64,000 nt of DNA from Sarcomyxa edulis. Lineage: Eukaryota > Basidiomycota > Agaricomycetes > Agaricales > Mycenaceae. The stretch lies in NCBI GenBank assembly GCA_009761415.1, contig QUOL01000010.1, positions 1,054,001 to 1,118,000 of the forward strand. The letters run 5' to 3'. The position numbers and the translations under genes were made by a program. A model generated the notes under the pieces. The model was not told the origin of the DNA. It saw only the letters and a program-made list of their open reading frames with translations, and searched no databases. Below are positions 22,349 through 32,684 of the stretch, one piece after another (positions within the stretch are counted from its first letter, which is position 1; every line of letters begins with the position of its first letter).

Positions 22349-23923
22349 TCTGAATCGCTTGAAGGGACCCAGTCTGGCGAGAAAACTTAGAACTTGAGAG
22401 TACCGGACAAAGACGTGTTGTTTGGCAAATTTTGGAGGATCTAACAACGCGTGAATTCCGCTAGCTTCTCGATTTTTTTTTGCTTCGATACTTCTTCTCA
22501 AGGAACTCTACGGCAGTCAGCCTCTTCCTTGTACTTACCGGACACAAATCCAGCGACTAGGAGTCATGTAGGGATGACCGTAGAAGTCGAGCCATGTACA
22601 GCGCTCTTGTTTTACCGTCAACGGATGACTACGGATGTCCTTGAAAACATCCGATGATGGAGCCTGTGTCTTGTTCGGTTTCTGCTTTCAAGTTGGTCTT
22701 GAGCATTCGAATCCCCCAGGTTATTTCGCTCTCGATGATTTCTCTGCTCACCACAGGCTCGAGGACCATGAGACATCACAGTCAAGCGCGCATTGGATCC
22801 CTGGAATTTCTTCTCTTCATGTTTTATAGCACAACGTGCACGCTGTACATGCCAAAGGCATTGGGACTAAAGTTCATGTTCTCGTTTCGCATCATATCTT
22901 GTCGATTCCCTCTGTGTTGTGTCTCGAGTCCTCCTACCTAGTCCGAGTCGCCCTCCTCCTAGCCCCTTGTGTCAAGCTCGTTATTTGACATCTAGCGGAT
23001 CCAATTCAGGCCACAAATAACATATCTATCTCAAGAAACTCACATCTAAAGAATAGGGAACCTATGACGAATGTTCTCGGTCATCAACATGATAGATGCT
23101 CTACCTGAGCCAGCAACGATCTCGTTATGTTAATTTGTGCTCGAATTCAGGGACATCGAATCCTTACCCAACATTGTAAGCTGGAATCGACGAAGCGTTA
23201 CCAAATGCTCGCCGATGATAGCAGGGAAAGAGTCAATGACAATCGTCGCTTCCTCCCGGTCAAGTGTCCCTCGTCGGCCTGTCGATCGTAGTCAGGCGAT
23301 GACACTGGAAGCAAAAATCAGCTATATATCTATCTGGTTCCTGACCTTGGGAGTGCCCCTTCTTCGGAAATTGTCGACTAAGAGGTCAGCTTGGTAGTAT
23401 AGCCAAATCATTGCGCTGACATACCGTCTTCTGCTCCAACGCTCGACCAAGCTTTCCGCCACTATCTCTGCTGATTCTCTGTGTCTTCTTCTGACCCATT
23501 TATCTTCTGACTATTATGAATTCTAGCCTTATATCTCGCTGTAGCCTGTAGGCGCGCTGCATGACTGGATTTTCATGCTCGTTCTGCCACCACCTCTGGG
23601 ATTATCTACCCACCCACGACTAAGCCTACATGGTCCACGTCTATCGTTCTGATGTTATGATAGTCTTTTCTTGCAGCTCGCGAGCTCACAGGCCCAACGG
23701 CTTTAGAGCTTCGCTCGAACACCCTGACAACCCTGATTTTCCGGAGGCATTTCGGCCACGGGCCGCGGCCGCTCGGCTATTTGACGAATATTTTATCCTC
23801 TTTCTTCTTCTAATCTCTACCTCTCACTCGACGCCAGTGTCTCAATCGTTGTTATCGATTTGGCAATTGTTCATCGTTGTGTCTGTTATCTTCTCCAAGT
23901 AGCTATCTTTCAGTGTTTATTGA
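22349..23923. other. Intergenic region of 1.6 kb without a supported gene
   Basis: The first part contains the NUC1 leader; a donor-like gtaagtac on the minus strand near 22535 could mark a leader intron. Short open frames at 22635-22941 and 23137-23397 show no family resemblance or splice support. A small lineage-specific gene cannot be excluded. Confidence 0.4.
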
Positions 23924-26038
23924 ATGAGTACATCAATCATGTTGAACTCCACCATTTCCTCACTGCCTCCTGCCACCCAATCACTCTTTGAACATGACGC
24001 TTTTTTCGCGTCTATCATCGCCCACATATATCTCTTCATCTCAGATTCCTTAAAGGAGTCACTTGCCACCTTGTACAACCTGGCCACAGTCGTGTTCCTT
24101 TTGCTGTTCATTTGTTGGTTTACATCCTCTGTGGACTCGTACTTCAACACGTCCACTGTAAGCCCCCTTTTTAACTTTTCCTGTTCTACAATGTCACTTA
24201 CGTCCTACTCTCGCCGCTCCTTTTGCACGGTAGGAGTCTGACGCCTCTACACCGCCCGACCACGAAAGTGCCTCATCCCCCAACGTAACCTCGGCCACTG
24301 TAAGCCCCATTCTTTGTTGACTTTACTATATGGTGTCACTCACTACATGCTCTCCCCACTCGCGATACATAGAAGACCTCGTACGCTGCAACTTCCAAAC
24401 CCAAACACTACTCATTCCGAGCCCCCGACATCGATGAAATCGATGAACCCGACGCATACGATCTGCCGAGCCATCGCGTGGAGAAGAAAGAAAATACCGA
24501 GGATAGCAAGCATCACTCAAAGTGCCACGAAATCAGTAGGGAGGCGCAACAATCCGCAAAGCCACGAGGTCTCGAGCAGACCATAGTACCTCTCGATTTC
24601 CTGAGGAATCCATTCACACATCCTCCTCCACCGGTACCTACGTATCCGTCAGGGCGTCTTCTATGCTCTTCGAACAGGTCGGATTACGACCTTCTGCCTC
24701 GGCCTCGTCGCTTTGTGGGTAGCCTTTTGGGCATCTTTCTTTTTGTTCCCTGAAATCTGTGTTAGATACGGCCCCTGGATGATTATGAGTCTGATTTCCG
24801 CTTGAAATTTGTGAAGAGGGTTTTCGCTCCATCTGTAAGCTTCGAGTCTTATGTCTTGCTGGTTGTTTACTGATGTCTTGTCAGATTACACTCTCTGAGG
24901 CTAGTATTCCTCCTGCAGTGACAAGCCATATCGATGGACCTCCCGAGGCACTTCAAGAGAAAGAAGTGGATGACGCGGTTTCTCTCGTTGTATGTAGTAG
25001 ATCTCTTTTCTCGCGAGCATACCACTGATACTATCGTTCAGCTTCCTACCCCATGTGTACCCGTCGTCACACCCACTTCCAATTCTGAACCAAGTTTAGA
25101 GTACCTCGTGAGTCGTTCTTGTATTTTTACCTTCGTTATGACATCAATCTATATAATATCACAGAATGCAAGTTTGTACTCGACTGCGTCCTATCTGACT
25201 ACGTCTCATAATTCAGCCGATCCGACACCCCAATCGCTTCAGGTGCGTGTCTGGTGTATCCAACCTCTCCATGCCACCGACCTATGTCAACAGATCTCGA
25301 ATGCGTTCCCGGTGACCCATCATGTGGCACCATCATACTCACCTACGAATCCGAACCAGCTGCCATTGTCGTTATGTGATTACAGTCTGAGCCCCCTTGT
25401 CGGCTTGCAATCGGACCAACCGATTTCCTCGCCTTCGACGTACTTCTCAACTTCCGTGTATCCCGTACCTCCACCGTCAACACTTGATACCGATGTTGAC
25501 ATGCTATCACTTGAGGAAGAAGAAGGGTATGTCTCGTACCCCATAGCACCTAGGCCCAGCATCCCAAGGGCGATCTCTCACCACGACGTCGAGATGCTCT
25601 CGCTCGAGGACTTCGAGTACGTTCCGTCTTTCGTAACATTTATATAGTCCGACCAGTCGAATGATGTCTGCATCTCTCTCTAGGATCCAACAACACATCA
25701 TCGAAGGGCACAGAATAAGATCCCTCGATATTGACGTCGATGTGATGCCGATTGATAGGGACCAACCAAAAGAAGCTGCCCTTGGGCTCAAGGACTACAT
25801 GGCAGCTATGGCATCGTCGAGGCCATCCTCCAACCAGATTCCTTTGAATCGAATCTCATACCGGTCTGCTCCCGCACCCCCGCCGTCTACGTATGCATTA
25901 CAGACGCGATCTTATCACATATTTGGGACACCGTCATTGTCTTCGTCTAATACTCCTGCGACCTCATTTTCGAGTTCATCCAGTACTGCCCCTGCGCCGC
26001 CTTCGCGTCTTGATAAAGGAAAGGGCCGAGCATATTGA
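23924..26038 (+). CDS. Single-pass membrane protein of unknown function, Ser/Pro-rich
   Basis: About nine exons give a protein of roughly 540 residues. Residues 1-50 are mildly amphipathic, followed by one strong membrane helix (LATVVFLLLFICWF) and then a long polar, probably disordered domain with HYSFRAPDIDEIDEPDAYDL, a Pro run (FTHPPPPVP) and LDDYESDFRLKFVKRVFAPS. The C-terminal half contains two near-identical acidic motifs, DVDMLSLEEEE and DVEMLSLEDFE, and a weaker third (DIDVDVMPID). Introns begin at two almost identical junctions (ACT followed by gtaagcccc, near 24159 and 24301). Frame continuity across all exons supports a real gene, but I do not recognise a family; it may be basidiomycete-specific. 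TGA is at 26036. Confidence 0.7.
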
Positions 26039-26346
26039 CATCAATTTTCCTGTTTCTTTTTTTTTTTTTTTCACTTATATCATCTTACTTATCGCATCTG
26101 AACACTCCATGTGTATCCGTCGCTGTTCTCCAAGTCCATTTCCGTTTTCCAGTCCTATTTTTTCAGAATCCTCTTGTGGACCGTGCTTTTGTTCTGTCTG
26201 TCATTATGGATCGTGTCCTGCGTTCTTCATTCCATCTATAGACTCTTGAGGTTTTCCCTTGTAGCGGTCGTACCTATACTTATAGTTACTTATATCGAGC
26301 AATGTATATATCTCGTCACTCGGTCGAATCAGGTCACAAAGCAAGT

Positions 26347-29300
26347 TCATGGAAACCAAGATGCTGGCATTTCAAAAGGTCTCGAAGCGCGAACAAGCCA
26401 AGCATTCCAATCCTCATCAGCTTTTCGTCTCGTAGCTACGTGTTCCAACTGTTTCGGAGTGGGATGGTGAACAAAGAGGAAGAACGTATACGAAGACATG
26501 TCCTGCTTTTGGGTGAGGTGAATGATATTTTCTCCCTCGACCGAAAATTGGGACAAGTCAACTAGACGGTCGGGAGTAATCTGGAAGATGCAGGAACATA
26601 AGCAAGGTGAAGCAGGCAAAGTAGGTGTGATGACAAGTATGTTGTGCTTACCCCGAACGGAGGAGAAAGAGGAAGCGGCTGTTGAGTGCCTTTGTAATTC
26701 ACAGTCATGTATAAACCTCCATCGTCAGGCCAAGAAGACTGATGAGTTGTGGCGAAAAATGGTAATAAGGTGTCCTTCGCTTCATGTAGAGGCTTCGCGC
26801 GGACAAGGTTCTGCAGTTCCACGGAAGAGTAAGCACCCAGTGACACACACAATGCTGTGGTGACGTCGCTAGAAAAGGATAGTGTTTGATTAGAGACGTA
26901 GATTTTAGAGATGTTGAATCGACCATACTCTGTAGTTTTGGTCCAGTTGTTCCATTTGGAGATCAAGTCGAATTGCACTGAACTTATCTTGTACGTGAAA
27001 TCGATGCTGGCGGGGCGATCTGTGCCTCTTTGACCTATGATTATTCTCATTTCGGGTCCAAATACTATAGACCGCATAGATATGTAATTTATATTCGACA
27101 GGAAGCAGACTTGACTCACCAGTCGAGGGTCTGCCATCGCGAATTTCAGAGGGACCAACTTTCGGCGAGTGCGGAGGCGGTATACCGTTAGATCCAGAAG
27201 GTTCAGATGTTGGTTTTGCGACCGAGGAAGCATCACTAGTTTTGACAATGTCGACATCGTCCGTGGCGCGTACGTCTACATTGCGGACAATCTGGCCCGG
27301 TTCAACGATATTTCGTACGTTCTCGTTGTTTGTCGATGGATCAGCTCTGAGAAGGATTTCCCCTTCTTCAATATCTCCTTCCTCGGGAGTTCTCTGTGAA
27401 GATGTCTAAGCATCTGTCTAGTGTCAAGATATAGAGACCTACACTCGAGGATGGCAAGCCTCCAGGTGCCGTGTCTCCGTGTCGCGATTTCGCTGTTTCG
27501 ACACTAAGGTCGTGTTCTGTACTTGGTATAGCTGCTGGGGGCAAGGTTGGGCCAACGGAGGTCGGTTCGTTAACTGTTTCCATGCTAGCATCAACGGACA
27601 AAATGTTATCGTCGACCGGCTCAGGAAGTTGCTTCAAGCCTCCTCGAAGCACAGGCTCTCCAGGATCAAAATCAACGTCCATATCATCATCATCTGACCG
27701 TGGAAATGGAGATGGATGACGAGATAGAACCTGGTGAGCATCATCACCCATGGTGACATCCACGTTATTGCCAGAAACCGTAGGTAAATCGTTGGAGACT
27801 ACACTTGGCTGACTAGTTTCAGAGACGTTTACGGTCTCTTGAGGAATTTGGTCAGAACCAGGAAGGACAACGTCGTCAGGTGCTGGTTCTACCTCCATAT
27901 CGTTGGAAATCGGAGTTGCGTCAGGCTTCGGTGAAGGAGCTTTTGGTTGAACCGCTGGAGAGGATAATGTACTCATTATTTCGGTAGAAGCTGTTTCCAA
28001 TGGCGCAGTAGTACGGGCATCGACTGGTTCTAGATCAGTATCCATGTCATCAGAGGGTGCGGCCATACTGGAGTCCTCGATGTTAGTGTCTAACGACGGA
28101 TGCGTCGGTGCATCTGTAGGTGACGGAGCTTTCGGGACAGGGCTGATATGCTCAGACATGACGCTAGACGTCTGAATAGATTCGGGAGGGATAGAAGTCT
28201 CCTGAGGGGTCTGAATGTTGGATGGTTGTTGTGCTGGACCGGGATCGCCAACCAATGTAGAGGTCTCTGGGGTTGGAATAGTCGTCCGAGGGGTTGGGGT
28301 ATGTATGGGTATATCTGCTGTAGGCTTGGAAAGAGAGCTAGATTGGGTATCAATAACGGAGGTACTAGATGTAGAATGATCGATAAGATTTGGAGTAGAA
28401 GTTGAGGTCTGAGAAGACGCCGCTAGTCGTTCTTGTTCTTTGCGATACCACTCGAGATCAACATCTATAAAGTCTAGGCCGGTCAGTAGTCCCGACGATT
28501 TTCGCTTTTTCTTTGCCTTTGGTTTTGGGAGGACGGATGAAGAAGAGACAGATGGAGATACCGATGTGGATTGTGGAGGTTGTATCGGGGACGGAGCAGG
28601 TGGGGCAGGTATTGAAGGGGTAGTGACAACCTTCTGCACAGAAGGAGTGGGGATCGCAATCGAAAGAGCAGAACTAGGTTCCTGAGGCCTTTTCAAAGGC
28701 GGGATCTTGATCGTGCCCGACGAATTCGAAGGGGGTGCTGTGTGTGGTATTCGGGCATGCGATGTCGGAATTGAAGGGGAGGGCCGGGAAGACGCCAAGG
28801 GTGATTGTAGAACAGGGGAGAAACTAGGATGATTTGGAGGATACATTTGGGTCTGCTTAGTAGCAGGGCGCTGGTTCGACAGTGGTATAGTAGGGTTCGA
28901 AAGCTTTTGAGAAGTCAGATTCAAGTCATCTATGCAAGTCAATATAATGATCATGCACCTGGCGAGTCACCAAGATTTGAGGTGGCCTAGATGGCCTACT
29001 ATTGGGCTGCAAAGTTGAGTATGAAATTGTTTGAGCTACAGGGTGGGGCACATCAAGTCGAGGGTTCATCTGGAGAGCGTTGTTAAGTGAAGACGAAGAT
29101 TGATGCATAGTATAATTCGGGTCTTTGATGAGTATAGCCCTGGTCTGTTGCTGGCTGAATTACAGGATATGATAAGCAAACCCAGTGTTAGATTTTGTAG
29201 AGAGAGCACCAAACCTAGACTGGCTCCCAGACGAGCTAGGAACGGAAGCATCAGGGGCCATTTTAATGGGAGCTAGAAGCGGAAGCTCTGGGGCCCCCAC

Positions 29301-30004
29301 GACTGTATTTATGACCCTACCCATGAGCTCTACAAATCATTGTTGAAAGATCAAATTCATTTTGTGAAGGAAGAATAGTGCTTACCATGTTCCTGTGGAT
29401 CTCGGAAACGACTATGAAATACTCTGATTATTTGGACGAGCCTAATGTAAGACAAGAGCATCGGATGATCGTTTGGGCAACGCAAGACGTGAAAGTTCGG
29501 GTCTCGAGTATCGAAACCCATTGACTTTTGAAGGGTCATTTGAGCAAGCTAGTTCAGTTGAACGATATGCTCAGTTCGCTTTCTGCATAATAGCCCGCTA
29601 ACATACGCACTTTGACGATCGTCACAATCTGGACAGTAGTGAATATATTGAGTACACGAAAGGATTGATGGAGAGATACTACGACTGACCTCAGGTATCG
29701 CAGCCGGATAATAAGCCCTGTATGAGCTTAGCCATACTGTGGACTTGTCGACGAGACTATTGTACGTTCTCGAGTCGGCTTCTGGTAAAAGCCTCTTGAG
29801 AGTATCAAAGACAGATTTATTCTGTTCGGAAGCGACCTTGGGATTTGAGGCGTGTTTTTGACTTGATGGGCCAGACGTATTTTGCATCGAGGGAGTTTGG
29901 GAGACTGTCACGCTGTCACGGTCGCGTCTGACACGCGTAACGCTTGGCCGTGTTATTTTCCGAAGAAAGCTTTCAAAACGTGACCTACCCATCTTTTGCC
30001 CCAT
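26347..30004 (-). CDS. Long Ser/Pro-rich protein with a PINIT-like C-terminal region
   Basis: Translation on the minus strand starts at 30004 (MGQKMGRSRFESFLRKI). An N-terminal helical domain (FDTLKRLLPEADSRTYNSLV, WLSSYRAYYPAAIPE, HPMLLSYIRLVQIIRVFHSR) is followed by about 450 disordered residues rich in Ser, Pro and Thr with a basic KPKAKKKRKSSG stretch (28480-28530) that looks like a nuclear localisation signal and EEGDIEEGEILLRADPS. The C-terminal exons (27100-26347) encode a compact domain: FGPEMRIIIGQRG, FFATTHQSSWPDDGGLY, MTVNYKGTQQPLPLSPPFGI, TPDRLVDLSQFS, ENIIHLTQKQDMSSYTFFLF. The order and hydrophobic pattern resemble the PINIT domain of Siz/PIAS SUMO ligases, but no SP-RING follows before the TGA at 26347. 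Roughly 970 residues; PINIT assignment is tentative. The N- and C-terminal halves could also be two genes. Confidence 0.6.
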
Positions 30005-30866
30005 CTTTCAAGTGGTTTTTTATATCTCCAGCAATGCATCAGCACTCAAATCTTTTTTGCTTCGCTTCAGGGGAAGATCAATACCGTTTGGAGGGCGACC
30101 GCCCAACTCGATCGCTGATTGACAGCCAACAGCCAGGATGCCAACAAGATGCTGCATATGATATGGGCCCGAGGTGCATCAGTCGGAATATATTACTGAC
30201 TATGTACTTGTCAAAATTACCCTTACTCAGAGACAATGTACATCGCATTACGTTGACAAGGCTTCTGGATGGCATTGTGAACGAAGGAGACGGTATGTCG
30301 TGTCCGGCTTTGTGGACAGCGTTGGTGAGGAGTCAGGCGCCAGGGTCTATATATGAACTTGGACTGGATCATGGTCATCTCCCGCTCTTAGCGCTTCGTA
30401 AGCTCAGGCTTCAGATCCTAAATTGACGGCCCTGCGTTGTATTTCTTTGCAAGTTTCGAATCTTCCAAGATGAGTACTATGCGCATTGTTTTACTACACA
30501 AAGTTCCCCATTGTACCACTCGCTCTTTCGCCACAAAACAAAGGCATGGTAATGTTCATCATGGAATGTTGAGGCTGCCCATGGAATGGGCTAAAGCAGC
30601 TCAAGACAACATATATCAGTTGGTCTGAATTTTGTCTTTTGATTTGCACCGCCCTTTCCACGACACCATTCACGACTGTTGAGATTCACTTCACCCTGTT
30701 TGACGTCCGACACGTAAATCTTAGACGACCTCCTTCGAAATCTTGATCGACGACCTGTGTATACCTGTACATTCCACCTTATATCTTCCAACACTGATTT
30801 GACCATCAGAGAAGGAAAAAATCACTCGAGAGATACACTTCTGGCTCTCGACCTCGACCTCTACAG
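30005..30866. other. Intergenic region between the PINIT-like gene and PDE1
   Basis: Open frames at 30174-30426 and 30437-30628 on the + strand have no recognised similarity and no clear splice partners. The region carries two divergent promoters. Nothing else is supported. Confidence 0.4.
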
Positions 30867-32193
30867 ATGCCAACCTTCGACTTGGTCGTAGTGGGCTGCG
30901 GTGGAGGCCCTATCGAAACCAACCTATCTGCGTGCGTTCCACGTTATCTTTCTCTTCTTCCGACCCCACGTGGCGTACTAAATCTATCGATATAGCTATC
31001 TGTTTAAACCAACTGACTCGAGCTGGGACGACGGTATAATCGCACTAGAAGCAGGTGAGTATGAAATCTTTGGGTTTTGGACCAGTAATATAGACCATCC
31101 ATCCAAGGTTCGGGTCAAGGAGCTCTCCGACATATCTTGAACAAAAATCCTAACCTGTTCGCCACGCGAGAATATTCTGCATCCGAGATATATTCGTTTG
31201 TTCGGTAAGCGACGCGTCACCTATCTCTACTTTTATTGTTCCTCATAGTATACCTTGTACAGATGCTTCGTTATCACCCACGCGCACCTAGATCACATTA
31301 ATAGCCTGGTGTTATCCGCAGGTTCTCTCGGAGGTCCACGAAAACGTATCTGGGCTGCTCTCCAGACGCTCAGAGATCTCGAGACCATTTTTGCCGACCG
31401 TATCTGGCCAAACCTCGCGTCTTGGGACGAAGACGACGAGGATCATAAACTTCTCTATTCCACGTAAGATATATCGGCGTGTCTGAATCAAAAAAAGACC
31501 TCTTGACAATGTTTTCTATGCATACAACATAGCCTTCAAGCAAACAAGAAATACAACACCATATACCCCAATGTATCCATCCGACTCATACCAATAAACC
31601 ACGGTCGTAACGAATCCTCCGGTGCTTACGATTCATCTGCTTTTTTCATCCGCCACGACCCCACCTCCCAAGAATTCCTCTTCTTTGGCGACGTAGAACC
31701 CGACTCCATCGCTCCCAAACCCCGTACCATTGACGTATGGCGCATAGCTGCCTCGAAGATCCCAGAAACCCTATCCGTGATATTCATCGAATGCTCCTGG
31801 CCCTCAGGGAGACCAGACGATATCTTGTTCGGTCATCTCAGCCCTGAACATCTCGCTGAAGAACTGGAAGTTCTTGCAGGCCAAGTCGTCAGATTCAGGA
31901 ATAGTCCCACTTCTCAGCGTCCGGTGCGTAAGAAGCAGAAGAAGGCTGCTGTCTCGTCTGCTATTCCTGCCGAAGATCTGCGTGGTGCTTTGAACGGACT
32001 CCGTGTCTATGTAATCCATTGCAAGGACGGTAGCGATGCTGATGACACCCCTTTGAGGGAAGTCATCGTGGCTCAAGTCCGTACGTTGGTGGAGGCGAAA
32101 GGGCTTGGGGCAGAGATTCTAGCGGCAGAACAGGGAATGCGAATCGGTGGGTTGCAACATCTTACAGAAGTTCTTGTTGATATTGCTTACTGA
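30867..32193 (+). CDS. PDE1: Class II (low-affinity) cAMP phosphodiesterase
   Basis: Class II phosphodiesterases use a metallo-beta-lactamase-like fold to hydrolyse cAMP and dampen PKA signalling. The ATG at 30867 opens MPTFDLVVVGCGGGPIE, the family's usual N-terminus. Splicing gives FVITHAHLDHINSLVLSAG with the metal-binding HxHLDH motif. Later blocks are RLIPINHG, SSAFFIRHD, EFLFFGDVEPDS with the metal-ligand Asp, SVIFIECSWP and a C-terminal domain ending with YVIHCKD and GLGAEILAAEQGMRIG. A basic insertion (VRKKQKKAA) lies near residue 285. Four introns, about 360 residues. TGA is at 32191. Confidence 0.92.
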
Positions 32194-32684
32194 CTCGACG
32201 GTTGCAGAGATATGAACATCACGACTTTTCTTATTCAATTATCTATTTCTTGAAACGACCTCGCCACACCACACCTCCTTCTGTATGTTTAGTTTTTGGT
32301 TGATCCCCCCCTTGCTGTAGCTCTAGTCAATCGCTTTCCATGTCTTGCTTTGAATGATCTCACGAAATGATACGCTATGTTGTTTTGTACTCCAATCTCT
32401 TGAGGTCTTGCGCGTTCAGACAGAGCGAATACATAGAACGTCCCAAGTATGATTACCGTGGACATCATTATTTGCAGAGTCATAATAGTCATGGGCGCGG
32501 AGGAAGAAATAAGTACACGAAAAGATGAAAACAGAAAAAGGGAAAACGATTGCGTGAACAAAAAGGGAGAGAGAGAGAGAGAAAACAGATCCCGTCCTTC
32601 AAGTATGTATCATATCTAATAGCGAAGGTATAGCTCGTTAATCGAATAGCGACTGATGGACAGAGGGGAGGGGACTGGGTGGGT
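32194..32684. other. Convergent intergenic region with a GA tract
   Basis: This 490-bp stretch between PDE1 and striatin contains a (GA)n run at about 32567-32583 and a possible small open frame on the minus strand, listed separately. Confidence 0.45.
32289..32492 (-). CDS. Possible small single-TM protein (67 codons)
   Basis: An ATG-initiated frame encodes MTIMTLQIMM, a hydrophobic helix (STVIILGTFYVFALS) and a basic tail (FKARHGKRLT). The layout resembles small membrane-anchor proteins, but the frame overlaps the expected 3' untranslated regions of both neighbours and no family is recognised. Support is weak. Confidence 0.2.
   Translation of the reverse strand: MTIMTLQIMMSTVIILGTFYVFALSERARPQEIGVQNNIAYHFVRSFKARHGKRLTRATARGGSTKN

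Noticed and set aside
26035..26470. Hydrophobic open frames downstream of the single-pass membrane protein gene
   Set aside because: They arise from a T-rich 3' flank (a run of T near 26060) and have no start or splice support.
27471..28685. Plus-strand frames within the Ser/Pro-rich gene
   Set aside because: They are antisense shadows of a GC-biased, low-complexity coding region on the minus strand.
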